Shown here: piece after piece, positions 12,450 to 25,131 of the stretch
How the letters are laid out: every line of letters starts with the position of its first letter
Position numbering within the stretch: the first letter of the stretch is position 1
Assembly (NCBI GenBank): GCA_900239685.1
Contig: OENT01000001.1
Span: 558,001-622,000 of the forward strand
Reading direction: 5' to 3'
Source of the DNA: Rotaria macrura
Taxonomy: Eukaryota; Rotifera; Eurotatoria; Philodinida; Philodinidae
DNA: 64,000 nt
Notes under the pieces: model-generated
The model's database searches: none
The model's input: the letters and a program-made list of their open reading frames with translations, nothing else
What the model was told of the DNA's origin: nothing
Made by a program: the position numbers and the translations under genes

Positions 12450-15400
12450 TTAGAAAATTGAAATTTTACCTGTTCGAACACGAGGATATGGATGATCAAG
12501 TAGGGCTTTGGCTAATGGTCGTTCGTTTACATCTGGTGTTAGACATAATTGAATAAAATCATATGCTTCGTGTTCTGTTTTTAATTCGTCCGGAATGGGT
12601 GGACCTCTTTTAGCTAATAGCTGATTTTGAATGTAGATTCGCTCTTCATGTGGTCGTGTTACATTTGCCCAAGGTAACTAATATGTATTCATAAATCATT
12701 TTTCTCTATTAAAGAATTCAAACGAACGATTAAACTTACTTTGCCAGTTAACATTTCAATAATAGTGCAACCTAATGCCCATATATCAGATTGATATACA
12801 TATTCCGATTCAGGTGGTTTAAAATCTATTGAGAGAAAAATAGAAAAAAAAATGATGATAGATTCTTATTTATTAGATTAAATAGATTCGTCTTCAACGC
12901 ATCGTGAACTATTTTCATACTAGCTATTGATAGATCTATTTCAATATGTTGTTTTCCTCAATGTACTTGAATTGTTGGATGTAGTGCCTTGAATATTATC
13001 TATACACGATGTAACCTTTGAATGTCATTGAAACAAACAATTTGATTCGATTTATTAGTGTTGTGAAAATATTAGTAGGTTGTTTGTTGTTCTTCTATGA
13101 ATTATACACACATGTATAAAATGATTGTTTTTTCCATAAGAAAATTTTTCATCTACACGATTTTCAAGTGTCAAAATTTACCGTGTATCATTCTTAAAGA
13201 AGTTTACACAATTTTATATTTAATTTCGAAATTTCTTATTCGACATATTTATTCAATTGATTCTCTTGTTTTTGACTTCAATATTCATTCACTACTATTT
13301 GATGTCAATAATATAGCATGCATTATTTTCTAACAGAGATCTAGGTAATAATATTGTGATTGTTTATACTAGTCGCTTAAATAACGTTAGCGATGCATTC
13401 TTGCATATGAATAACATTATCAGTCTTTTTGGTAATTTTTTCTACCACTACCTTCTATATGGATTAAAATCTTAGTACTCGAGTAAAAGTTTCATCGAAT
13501 TTTCTCGTTTTCATCCGGCTTTGGCGCTTAGGAAACTATTCAAAAAAATATTTTGAACGACTTAAAACCTTTTTACATTACGGTTATTTCATTCGTATAA
13601 CATATGGAAATGCATGTCAATCACTAAAGACTATGTGTATTCATGAGTTTTTTAATAAAAAAAATAGCACTTCAGGCGCTCCTATATTATTTATAAACAA
13701 AAGCTTTAGTGCAATACCATTGAACGGAATGGAAATAATTGTATATTTTATCACACAAGATGCTTATAATACATGCTATGAAAAATATATGTTTCTAAAG
13801 ATTTCATAGTAGTGTTCTTGGATTTTGTTTGATATTGTTAATCATGGAATATGTTACGTTACGATCGTTTTACTTCATTGAAAAATTCTTTTTTTTAAGA
13901 CTTACATAAAGTACCAAATTGTGTACTACGTGAGTCACTATCATTTGCTGAACGTGATTCTAATTCCAATCGATGCGATAAATTAAAATCCTTAAAAGAA
14001 CAGAAAATAGAAGAGAAGAGAAACGAAATCTTTGTTTTTTAAAGTAATATTGCATAAACATACACCTAGTTTAACAATATAATGTCCATTTTGATTGGCA
14101 ATAAATATATTATCACCTTTAACATCACAGTGAACAATACAATGTTCATGTAAAGCCAATAATGCTTGTAAAAGTTGTTTAACAAACCCTCGAACAAGTT
14201 CATTGACATTGAGTGATGGTGCTACACGAACATTATCTGAACTAGTGTCATCATCTTGATCACTTGAATCAGTCCATTGACTAGTATTTGATTTTCGATT
14301 ATGTGCACGCTTTTGAAATGCACGAATATCATTTAGAAATTCATTTACTGTTGACAAGCAGTATTCCATACAAATATATATTGTTCTCTAAATAAAATCA
14401 ATCAATCGATCAGTCAGTCAGTGGATTGATTCGTTTGATTATCTTCGAACGAAAATTTCTCTACCTTATATTTTTCTATACCAAAATATCGCACAATATT
14501 GGGATGATTAATATTCATGATCATTTCAATTTCTGCTGCAATTCGTCGTAATTTTTCCGGATACGTACTCGGTAATGACCGAGATGCTATTGATGATAAT
14601 TGTATTTCTTTCATGCATACAATCGAACCGTTTGAACAGTTAATAGCACGAAATGCTACACCAGCTCCACCTTGTCCAATACGTGTTCCACGACGCCAAG
14701 GAAAATCAATATTTCGTGTTTTCAACGATATAACAGGATCTAGTGTACTACCACTTGATGTTGTCGTGTTATTATTACTATTATTATATATTTGACCAAT
14801 TAGTTTACGCTCACGAAGCTTTTGCTGTAATTCTCGTTCTCGTTTCTCTATACTTTGTTGAATACGTTCACTGGGATTAATAAATGATAATGGTAATAGC
14901 TCACTAAGACCCCCACTACTATCAAAACGACGATGGCCATCTAGACAAACAAAAAATAGTTGTAATGCAGCATGTTTTTTAGAGTAGAGATTTAATTTAA
15001 TTTTACTCGATCGATTACGTTGTCGAATAGGAATTGTTGGTATGGACGATGCACTGTTCGAACGGGCTATGGAAAAAAAAATAGCATGACGAGATGATAA
15101 TAATATTTTTTCAGAATTCAGTATTAAAACATTAATCACAGTTACGATTATTGCCAAGAAGAAAAGCTAATAAAAAATTTCAAATAAAGTGAGTCAAAAA
15201 GAACAAGAAGATTAAGATAATACAAATGAAGTAACTTCAAAACATGTCGAAATACATATCATTCGGCTCCATGTTTTTACCAAAACAAAAATGTGCTGTC
15301 TATGATCTTGCTGAATTAATATCTAGTTTTCATTTTTCTTGGTGCTCAAAAAAAAACCACAAATCAATTTTTCGTTTTTTGCCACTGAACAAAGTGATTT

Positions 15401-18400
15401 CTACATGCAAGTTGTTATTACCCAGCTCATCAAGGTTTGTCAAAAAATCCCATTACTTCAAATATAAACAGCACATACTGATAATTAATATATACATATT
15501 CAACTTAGACATGCATATTGTTTATGTCTTTGAGAAGAATCATGAAACTCGGTCAAAGTTTTATTATTTAAATACCAATCTACGGCAAACAAGAATTCCC
15601 AATACTACTTATCACTTACCAATACCAAGAGCGCGACATTGTTGAGTACTAAGAAAACGTTTTTCTTTTCATATAGACAGAGAAAATGTAATAATTAGCT
15701 GTTGTTTTATTTTTTTTTCGTAATAATTTCTTTCAATTGAATGAGATTTACCTTTTATTATCGATACATCTCGATTGTCTAATGTATTTCCTCGTAGAGC
15801 TTTTAGTGCAACTGGCATTTCAGTCATTAGTTTTTTATATTCATCTTCAGTTAATAATTGTAAATGAGGAGATTTAGCCAAAAAACCAAGAAAAATCATT
15901 CCAGGTGAAAACCATCTTGGCCTATTCAATAGATCAATAATTTCTTGTTGTACTTTTTCTTCTTTCATTGAATAAATCTTTACCTGAGCACTTTATATTT
16001 TGCTGTACTAGTATGCTGCGTTGATGTATATTTGAATTTTTTCGTAACACATTTACACCATTCGCAAAAGAATTCATTCATTGTACCGACAAATTTTCTT
16101 AATGTTTTATCATCGTTAGTTGATATAGGTGGTAAGAGATCGTACAAAAGACGAAACAATTCGAAACCTGAATTGTATACATATAAAACTAGATCGAGTA
16201 ATTTTGATTCGATTGTACGCAATTCTCGTTCATCAAATTTCACAACTTCAGTTAGAAAGATTTTTATTGAATCTTGATCCCATATTGCATTGAGTATACG
16301 TACAAGATGAGTCAATTGATCACTTAATTTATCGATAAGTTCCTATTCACGAATAGAAAAGATTTCGATTTTGTTCTTAAATATTATTATCATTCATAAA
16401 AATAACAACGTATACGTACGGGTAGTTGTTCGAATGTAATACGAATCGCTTCATCTCGAGCTAATTTTTTAATTAGTTGAATATTACCATTGCAACCAGT
16501 ATGAAATTGAAATAAATCAACGGCATGTTGCCAATGATCAGAACGTGTTACCACCAAATGAAGACATGTCAGTTCAGTTGAATTCAATGCTAATTGTGTA
16601 CTTTCACTTGCACGAATAAGAACAATATCACCGGTCCAACGTGTATTATGTAAATGCGAAGTTTTCTTTGGTATAAATATCATATATGACGGTTTTATGT
16701 CTTTATTTGGTTTTATTAATTCATCTGCAGGTGATTGTTGACTACAAATGACATTAAGCAATTTTTCAACTTGATTTTTATCTGTTGATAACCATGGTGG
16801 AACAAATAAATAAAAACTATCGAAATCATCTGCACTCTAGATTGAAAAGACATGAAAAAGTTTCTTGTATGCAAGAAAAGAAAAACTATGACTACTGACA
16901 CATGTATCTAAATGCAGTTTAACTTGAGCATAGTTGTGATGTCGAAGTTCATGCCATAGATCATGGTAATTATGACATTTGAATTCTGCTGCAATTGAAA
17001 AGTCCTAGAGAAAGAATCAGATTAGTAGATACATTCAGAGAATTGTCTATGTTATATCGAACGTTTATCGAATACGAACAAACTTATTTTTATGAAATCT
17101 CAATATGAAAAAGATAATCAAATTGTGACTTTCTTTATTAAACTTACATCAAGAAGAGTTTTACCCAACGAACAAATACGTATTGTTCGCTGTTTGATCG
17201 TATCGAAACTTCGACGAAATTCACGAGTACTATTGATTATTTCACATCTATGAACAAGAGACGTGTATCTTATGCAAGCGTTATAATTCGCAGAATATTA
17301 CTTTTTCTGTTCAGAAAACGAAGCTCCTGCATCGTTCATTGAGAATTCTGATTGTGTAAAGTCACATGGAACACTGGTTGATGTTTGAAAATAAGGTGGT
17401 TTCATTGATTCTGGTATTACCCTATGAAATAAAAATGATAACTAAAGAATAAATAATCAAAACCCATTTCTTTGATGTTCTTTGTCAATCTGATCGAGAA
17501 AACATAACTGTATGAACCTTAACTTAAATAAAGTATCGAAATGTTCTACTAAATGCTTTGAGTAGATGAACATATTGATCAATCACTTTCATCAAATATC
17601 GTTTTAGAATAAACACTAAGAATCATCGAAGCTTTTCGTGACTTACACATTGGACAGTACCTTTCAATGACAGAAATGTAGAAAGAAATCGAACGTCTAA
17701 AATGAACATTCGAAAATTTACTTTTGCCTAACCTTCAAAATAGGATATTTTCAGTTTATGAACATTTTATCATGTACTAATAACGCTTGGAATAGTAACA
17801 TGAATTATTAGCATTAAAATTCAATAGCATAAACGTTTAATATATTTTTGAGCCATAGAAAATGTCATGATCGGAATCAATAGAGTATTATTGAGCAAGA
17901 AAAAAAGTGATCGGATGTTATAATTATTGTTTACTTACTCAGCTGAATAAAGTATATCACTAGTATTCGATGCATTACTTGTATCGGCTGCAAATACTTG
18001 ATAGTATGTTTCCGTTGTTTCATATAGTTGTTCTTTCAATCTTCCTAATATGCCTCTTACGAGGTCACTAGAAAAAATTTCAGACAATGTCTATTAATTC
18101 ATCAAATTTAATTAACGCACTGAAATTGAAATCCCAAAGCATGGATCAAGTCTCTATTGCCCAATGTGAGTGTTAGATCTCGAGCAAAATAATATTCTTT
18201 TATTAATTCTGATGTTTCTTCATCGACATAGTAATAATATTCTGTATCAGCATCATTGAGTGCAATTTGATGACTATCATCATTAATATCGTATGTTCGA
18301 TTAATTGAGACTGTACTTAAAAATTGTTTATAATGCTAGTAAATAATAAAACAAATGAAAATATTATTTTAAGAAAAAAGAAGAAGTAAGCGTGATATTA

Positions 18401-21400
18401 AAGTAAGAAACTTGGTGTTTTGTTGTCAATTATGAGAAATTCGTTTTATATTACCTAATTTGGGACAAACTATTTTATTGTTCTTCTACTCAATCCTACA
18501 GAAGTACAGTAAGGAATTCATTTTTATGTTTTTCAGAGTACAACATAAGTGATATAAGATCTTTAATCATGTTTATCAATAACATCTGTGAAAACCGAGA
18601 AAAGAATTTTCATGTGTATCGTTCACGACGTCTTCGAAGTCATATTTCATTAAAATAAAATAAACATCCGTACGAACCATATAGAGATTAACTGTTTTCT
18701 CGTCGAATTCTGTTAGTTCGTAAGCAATTTTACGATTTGAAATAAATTGTTCCATCATACGAACGCTATACAAACGAGTGGCTAATGCATCTCTATTCAA
18801 AATAGATCTATTAAAAAATTTTAATATGCATCATTGTTATACTAACCGTAAAACAAGTTTTGCTTCGCGAACAAGCTACAATTACACAACGAAACACAAG
18901 GAAAAAGTTTAAAATAAAAATAATCAACGAAATTATTTCTTTATCGTTACTTGTTGTCGACAAAGTGGATCAATTTCAATGATATCATTATTCATGTATG
19001 GTTTAGTATAAAGACTTAGACATTCATTCATAACATCAAGTAAAACATTGATAATAAAAAAGTATAAGGGTAATAGCGATGGTAATCCTAATTGTTCATG
19101 TAATTCGAGCCAATTATGTTTCAATATGTCATCCGTGTGTGAACATATAATTTTTATTGTTGAACATGATTTTAAGACATGATGTAACCATTTTTCAATA
19201 CTTAATTCACCTATATTTATATTAGTTATATTATCATCTTTAACAGGATTATCTGTATCAACCAGTTTGTCATCAATGTCATCCGTATTTTGAGTAGTTT
19301 TAATATCTGTTTGACTTTTATCTGTGAATTGAAAATCAGATAAAGATAAACCGGCGAGTACTTGTTCAATTTTAATTTCACGTCGATCTGCCGTTTGTAA
19401 TAAAGCAAGACGAGTTTTAAATAGTACTGGTGCAACACGTTCAATTAATGTTCGAGCCAGACCATCGTATTTGACTTGATACGAACGTTTATCCATGTAA
19501 TAAACAAAATTACTAAATTATGATTGTTGTTATTTTAACAATAATGATGATATCAATTCTTTCTTTTTTTCTTCTTCTTACCGATAGCATGCTGTTCTAT
19601 CTAATTTTTTTGTTGTAGAATTCGATGACAAATGGGAGGCTTCATCAGATACTACACAAACAAGTGACGATCATTTAGTAATTATACAAGAAATATCAAA
19701 TTTACTTTTTAGATTTGAAAATTGATCAAGTGGTTCATCAGACCAACAAATCTAGACAAAATAATAGTATGTTAAAAGAATACAAATGTTTTTTTGAAGC
19801 CACAAGCTTTGATTCAAAGAAAGTTTTCTATTAACACAATAATTAAGCAAATGATGCTAGACCTAAAAAGGTTAGTATATGCGGTTTGTTCTATTGATTA
19901 AAGAGATAGATTATAATCTCATCGTCTCATATATTTGTATATAAATTTATTTTAATAAGCTTCGTCTTACACAAGAAAATAATATTTTAATCAATATAAA
20001 ACTGATTGATTGAATTACGTCATGTAGTCCCAAATCTATCGTAATATAGAAATAATAAAGAATGATAGAAAACTGATTATTCGTGTCTTTAAAAACTTTG
20101 ATAGTAAATGAAATATGATTTTCAAACTATAAAGAAAACTTGAAAGGAAATGTTTGACTTACTTTTGGTATAATATCAGTGTCATCTCCATCCTCAACTT
20201 TTTCAATAACACTTTTTCGTGATTCATTTTCGGCTTCAATTTCTTCTGCTACTTTTGTGCCATTATCGTCGTCATCATTACTACTATCATCACTCGTGTA
20301 GTCATCAGTTTCATCAGCTCGCTTTGCTTTACGCTCACGATCTGTAGCCAATGAACGAAAATGTAATTTAGGCCAATCTTCACAATCATTACAACGTAAT
20401 AAACCACTTAGTTTTTTAACAGATATTGTTAGCTCATAATATAAATTATACCAAACACAAATTGCATCAAGTCGACGATGAAATAAAGCTAATAAATCAT
20501 TTGTGTGACCACTATCAACATGTTTTAAACAATAAAGTATATGTTGTTTATCAGCAATATCAAATAATTTTTGTGTCAAATCTTTTTCTGTTTGTTCACA
20601 AGCACGAATATAATCCATAGATAATGTACGAAAAAACCGTAATGGATGATCCTTGAACGATTTGATGTCGTTGGCACGTTCTGTAGTTTCTATCGGAGGT
20701 ACCGACAAGATTGATGTGTTGAGTAATTCACTTTCATCTGATTTATTTCTATTTCTCAAGTTGTCCTCGTCGGTTTCACTTGAACAAGTTGATAAACGTA
20801 CTGGATCATTATGTGATTTCAATAAATCTCGAATACTATCAATCAAAAATTTATAATGATACGATCGATTCATTTGATAACTTGTTATTGAATCAATGAA
20901 AGCTTTTGTTTCGATTCTAGAACATCGTTGTTTCATGGGATTTTTCAATGACAATTCATTTAAACGTGTATAAAGAAAATCTCGAATAGATGAATTTTGT
21001 GATGGATACTGGATACTAGCATTAAATGAATAATTTAAAAGTAAATTATTAATCATCGTCAAATGTTCGTTGAGTATGGATTTCGTATCACGAATCAACG
21101 GTGTTAATTGTTGCTGTGATGTTTGTGAGAGATGTGGAAGTTCATCTGTTTTATTCATGCTTGATTTAGTAAATGAATTTTTACGATCACGATGAGTAGC
21201 AGCTAACCCACTAAGGTTACGACGATGTTGAAGTAACCGTCTTCGTTGAGATTGACTAGTATTGGTCGTAGAATTTCGTTGTATATGAAGTGAAGTACTG
21301 AGTGATACAGTACCAGTACGGGGAGTTCGTGACGTAGATATTGTATTCGTTAAGGCACCGTTGAGACTGGAATCGGAATGCATACTAAGTAATGAAGTAT

Positions 21401-24400
21401 AACTTTGACCTAGAGGATCAATGAGTGAGTTAAATGTGTGTGACAATGGAGCTGATGTTTGCCCATAAGAATTGATAAGTAATGAATTTTCACGATTAGA
21501 ATTTTCATGTGAACTGGAAAAAAGTTGTACGGGTGTTTTTGAACTATTAGGCAGATTAGATTCAATATGTATGGGAGCATTTAAAGAACGATTCGATCGA
21601 AATGATGAACGATTCTATAAATTAAGAAAAAAATATAAAATATTAGCTAACTTAATAACTAATTTAAAAGTCTCATATCTTCACTGATCAGCTAGTGTGC
21701 ATTTCGAACGAAACTTTAATCGTCTATACCTTATATGTAGCTATTGCAGTCTTTCCAGGAGGATAAATCTAAGGACTATTTTACAAAACCAACAAGAAAA
21801 CAATTCAATGAAAATATAATTCTAAAAATCAAATGGAAATATTAGTGAAATTTTTTGAATTATGCTAATGCTCGAATCTAACGAACTGTTGCTGTCAGAC
21901 ATTGAATACTTAGTACAATATACTTGATGCTTTTCGTACCAAGTACATTAAAATAGTAAGTATCAGTACATTTTATACAGTACAAATACATGTAATTTTT
22001 ACTTTAAAACTGTGCTTTGTACTTGTACTTCTACTTAAGTACAATGCTGACACTAGTGAAGAACTCCTTTTAGGTGTTCTATTTCTTCTTCTCTGTGTTG
22101 GATTCTAAGTGTTCTCTGTCCATTGAATGTTTTTCATGTTTCCAAAATAGCTTTAAAATCGTAAATAATCGATTAATTGAAGCTTTTTTCAAGTATTCCT
22201 TAAAGATGACAACCAATATATAAGTTCTATGGATTGAATATGTTTGTCAACTTCGAGAAAAAAAATAAAAAGCTAGATGAATATCGATTAAAACTTCATT
22301 ATATAAATTTGATTCAAATCTCATTTTTTAAGGTTATATTTTTGATTTTTTCTGATTCGGCAATGATTTTTTAAGTAATCTAACCGAATGAATTTTTAGT
22401 AATTGATTAGAAAAATTCAAAAAATCTTCAAACCAGAGGAAATACAAAATTTAGAACTAAAAATCAGATTTCAATTAGGTTGAAACAATTGCATTTCAAT
22501 CGATCCAAGTCTAAAAAGAATCGATTTAAATGTCAGTCGATATGAAAATATGGCAATATCGATACTAGCTTTTTCTGTTGTGCATGATAAGAGATTTTCA
22601 TTAGACAACGAAACCGATTGACGCTCAGAAAAATAACTAATCGAAGCCTAAAGTGAAATTGTACTTTGTACTTAAGTATATTGTACCAAAGAACGTTGCA
22701 CCTAGATAAATTGGACTAAGTACACTTGTAATTAAATACACATAATAAGTACCATAGGACTTAAGTAAAATGTACCTAAGTACAGTGCAAAGTACAATTA
22801 TGAATTACAAAGGTTTTGTACTTGTACTTCGTTTACTCGTACTGATCCGATCTCTGGTTGCTGTACAATAGTAAATAGCATGTGTCAATGGTTTGAATGC
22901 ATTTAGTAATCATAAACTATTATTGATGTCTATTTGTCTTTTAAATCTTTCTATGTTTTATGAATTATTTTATAAAATTCGTCAATTAACATGATACTTC
23001 TCAGTGAACAACTTCGTAGTAGACTCTGAATACATGAAACAACAGCAAGGTCCCATATAATACTACTTGCATGTAGAATTGACAATACTCTAGAGCAAAC
23101 TCAAGTAATCCATTTCGTTCCTTATACATCATATAGATATGATTGGTATTAGTCATGTTCTGTCTAGATTATAGACTTTATGTTGTTCATATCCTATCAC
23201 ATATCAGAAGATATTCTTACAAAAGATAATCCGACTCGTGAGTCACAAGTCGAAATAGAATTAAATATTCTCATGTTGGTTTGCTATTAAACTAGTGCCA
23301 ATCTAGACTACTATGGTTCTATATAGAAATCAATTCATTTCTTTGTATTTACCGATACTGTGCCTTGAAGTTGGCGGCGATTTCCAAGATTTAAGCGAGG
23401 GTTGATTGTTGAACGTTTTTCGAGTAACCATTTTAATTGTCTCAACGCATCTAATCTTTGATTAGCAGGTGTTTTTTGTACTTTTCCGACTTTATTGACC
23501 AGTTTAAGTTTTGTATGCGGAATATTTATTTCATTTTCACTTGACGATGTTGGAAAATTTTCCGTACTTGCCGTTCTTGATGATGCAGCTGATGCTGAAC
23601 TAGTTTGTTTCTGTTTGAGAAGAACTAAATAATTTTTATCTTTTGTATTTTCTTCGTTTGTACTAGCCGTATTTGGGGGTTCAGATGTACTTGTTTTTAA
23701 ATTTGACGATTCTATACCGCTTATGCCAGATGCATCCGATATATTTGATGTAAATGGATCGGATGAAAGCATGGAAGTAGATGAATGAACAGATAAAAAT
23801 TGCGAATTCATCAGAGGATTACTTTTTGTGTGTATATGATGCGGTGATGCAGGAGAATTCGTCGCAGATATAGCAGGAAAAAAATCGTCAGGAACATGTA
23901 ATGATTGCTGTGTTCTATAATCATTTGCAGGAACATTGATATCGGTCTGTAACGAGAAACTAGTGCAATACTGCTTATCATTCAAATCCGAATTCGATGG
24001 AACACATTGATTAGTTATTTTATTAGATTGTGAACGTTTATATAGCAACAATTTGTTTTTATTTATATTCAAAGAATTATGTTGCTGTCGATAAGATAAA
24101 GATCTGCGATGAGTTTGGAGCGAAGGAGGAGCATCCTTAGAGATATGAGTTAATTTCTTTGATTTTTCTTCTTGAGGTGATCGAGTGTCGAAGTCCATTG
24201 TTTCTTCTAATGATGGTATTGTATTAATGTTTTTATCAATTTCTGATTCTTCCGACTCTGGTACAGGAAGAAATTGGGTTGGACAATCATCGTTATTATC
24301 ATCACTGTCATTATCTTCTTCTTCTCTAACAAAAAGAATGTCACTATTATCATCATACTGATGTTGATCGATTGCAGGAAACGAAAAGCTACGTGGAATA

Positions 24401-24897
24401 TCAGTAGCTATGGATAAGTTTTGTGATAATGTCGATGACAACGTATCTGAGGTAGTTGATAGTTGTTGTTGTTGCTGCTGATGATGATGATCGCATAAAG
24501 TTGATACAGTGGATGCTCTACGGCTGGCTGTTATTTGTTCAATTATCGTTAATGGAAGCGATGGTGATCTTTCAATGGGTGATGTTACAGATTCTGTCGT
24601 CGTAGATTTCACCCAAGCAGCAATCGAACGTTCATCCATGTGGGTGTTCGTTGACCCTTGTTTCGTATTTACTTGATCCAATTTATCTGTTAGTATTGTA
24701 CTAGTATCATTCGTTTGAGACTGTAATGTTTGAACGCATGTTGATTCAAATAGATTTTCTTGGCTATTATCAACAGGTTTGAAAGTTTCATTTGAATTTA
24801 TTATTGTCAAAGGATTAACTTGAAGTCCAGATAATGATCCATCTTTAGTATGTTTCGGTGCAGAAGACGAATTATCATTATTAATATTAAAATTCAT
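12450..24897 (-). CDS. MAP3K4: MAP3K4/MEKK4-type mitogen-activated protein kinase kinase kinase, 21 exons
   Basis: My in-frame model, in transcript order: 24897-23353, 21768-21730, 21614-20163, 19751-19706, 19651-19582, 19512-18951, 18875-18847, 18807-18627, 18335-18121, 18067-17939, 17421-17302, 17247-17148, 17004-16900, 16836-16420, 16342-16049, 15983-15752, 15066-14465, 14387-14064, 13990-13906, 12825-12740, 12677-12450; about 2,286 aa. The first 900 or so residues are mostly low-complexity and Ser/Gln/acidic. The MEKK4-specific scaffold follows: ICVWYNLYYEL, LPSLLPLYFF, LVREAKLVLR and DFSIAAEFKCH align with human MAP3K4. The kinase domain occupies the last 320 residues: P-loop RIGQGGAGVAF, Lys in CMKEI, Glu in AAEIEM, HCDVKGDN, LGDFN, FKPPES, DIWALGCTIIEML. 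MAP3K4 phosphorylates MKK3/6 and MKK4 in p38/JNK stress signalling. The 18627, 16049 and 15983 boundaries are the least certain. A putative 29-nt exon at 15648-15620 was left out because it breaks the frame. Confidence 0.85.
21893..22052. repeat. GTAC-rich repeat block A
   Basis: Many GTAC/AAGTAC words in about 160 nt. Read on the minus strand, it begins CTAGTGTCAGCATTGTAC and contains AGAAGTACAAGTACAAAG. Block B at 22655-22856 shares the core in direct orientation. I read the pair as the ends of, or two copies of, a decayed DNA transposon inside the intron; the class is unknown. Confidence 0.5.
22655..22856. repeat. GTAC-rich repeat block B
   Basis: About 200 nt of GTAC-rich sequence. Read on the minus strand, it starts CAGAGATCGGATCAGTACG and contains CGAAGTACAAGTACAAAAC, matching block A. 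A CAGAG-like end and this word composition resemble hAT-type subterminal repeats, but no paired terminal inverted repeat or target duplication was found. Confidence 0.5.
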
Positions 24898-25131
24898 CTA
24901 AAGCAATCGTCTATCTTTTACTATTCTTTTCTTTGTGAAAACAGTAAAAAACAAGATATTTCATTGACATGTACAAATGGTTATGAACATTTATTCGTTT
25001 TCTGAAACATCTGAATTCAATCACTCAAAAAAATTTAAAATAAAAAATACAGACAAAAAAATGAACAACAACAGTGAAATAGCAATTTGCTTTTAAGTAA
25101 AATAATCGTACGAATGTCATTTACTTCATTC

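Larger units (their letters stand above)
21769..23352 (-). other. Large MAP3K4 intron containing GTAC-rich repeat blocks
   Basis: This 1.58-kb intron is far longer than its neighbours. Phase-0 splicing across it (TVS, then IYPPGK) is consistent. It carries two related blocks dense in GTAC/AAGTAC words, at about 21893-22052 and 22655-22856. They share an AAGTACAAGTACAAA core in the same orientation. Confidence 0.6.

Noticed and set aside
14517..14795. 92-codon plus-strand open frame
   Set aside because: Antisense shadow of the MAP3K4 exon encoding the kinase N-lobe.
15620..15648. 29-nt putative MAP3K4 exon with good acceptor and GTAAGT donor
   Set aside because: Including it breaks the frame in both directions. 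Direct splicing of 15752 to 15066 restores the frame exactly (phase 1 to phase 1).
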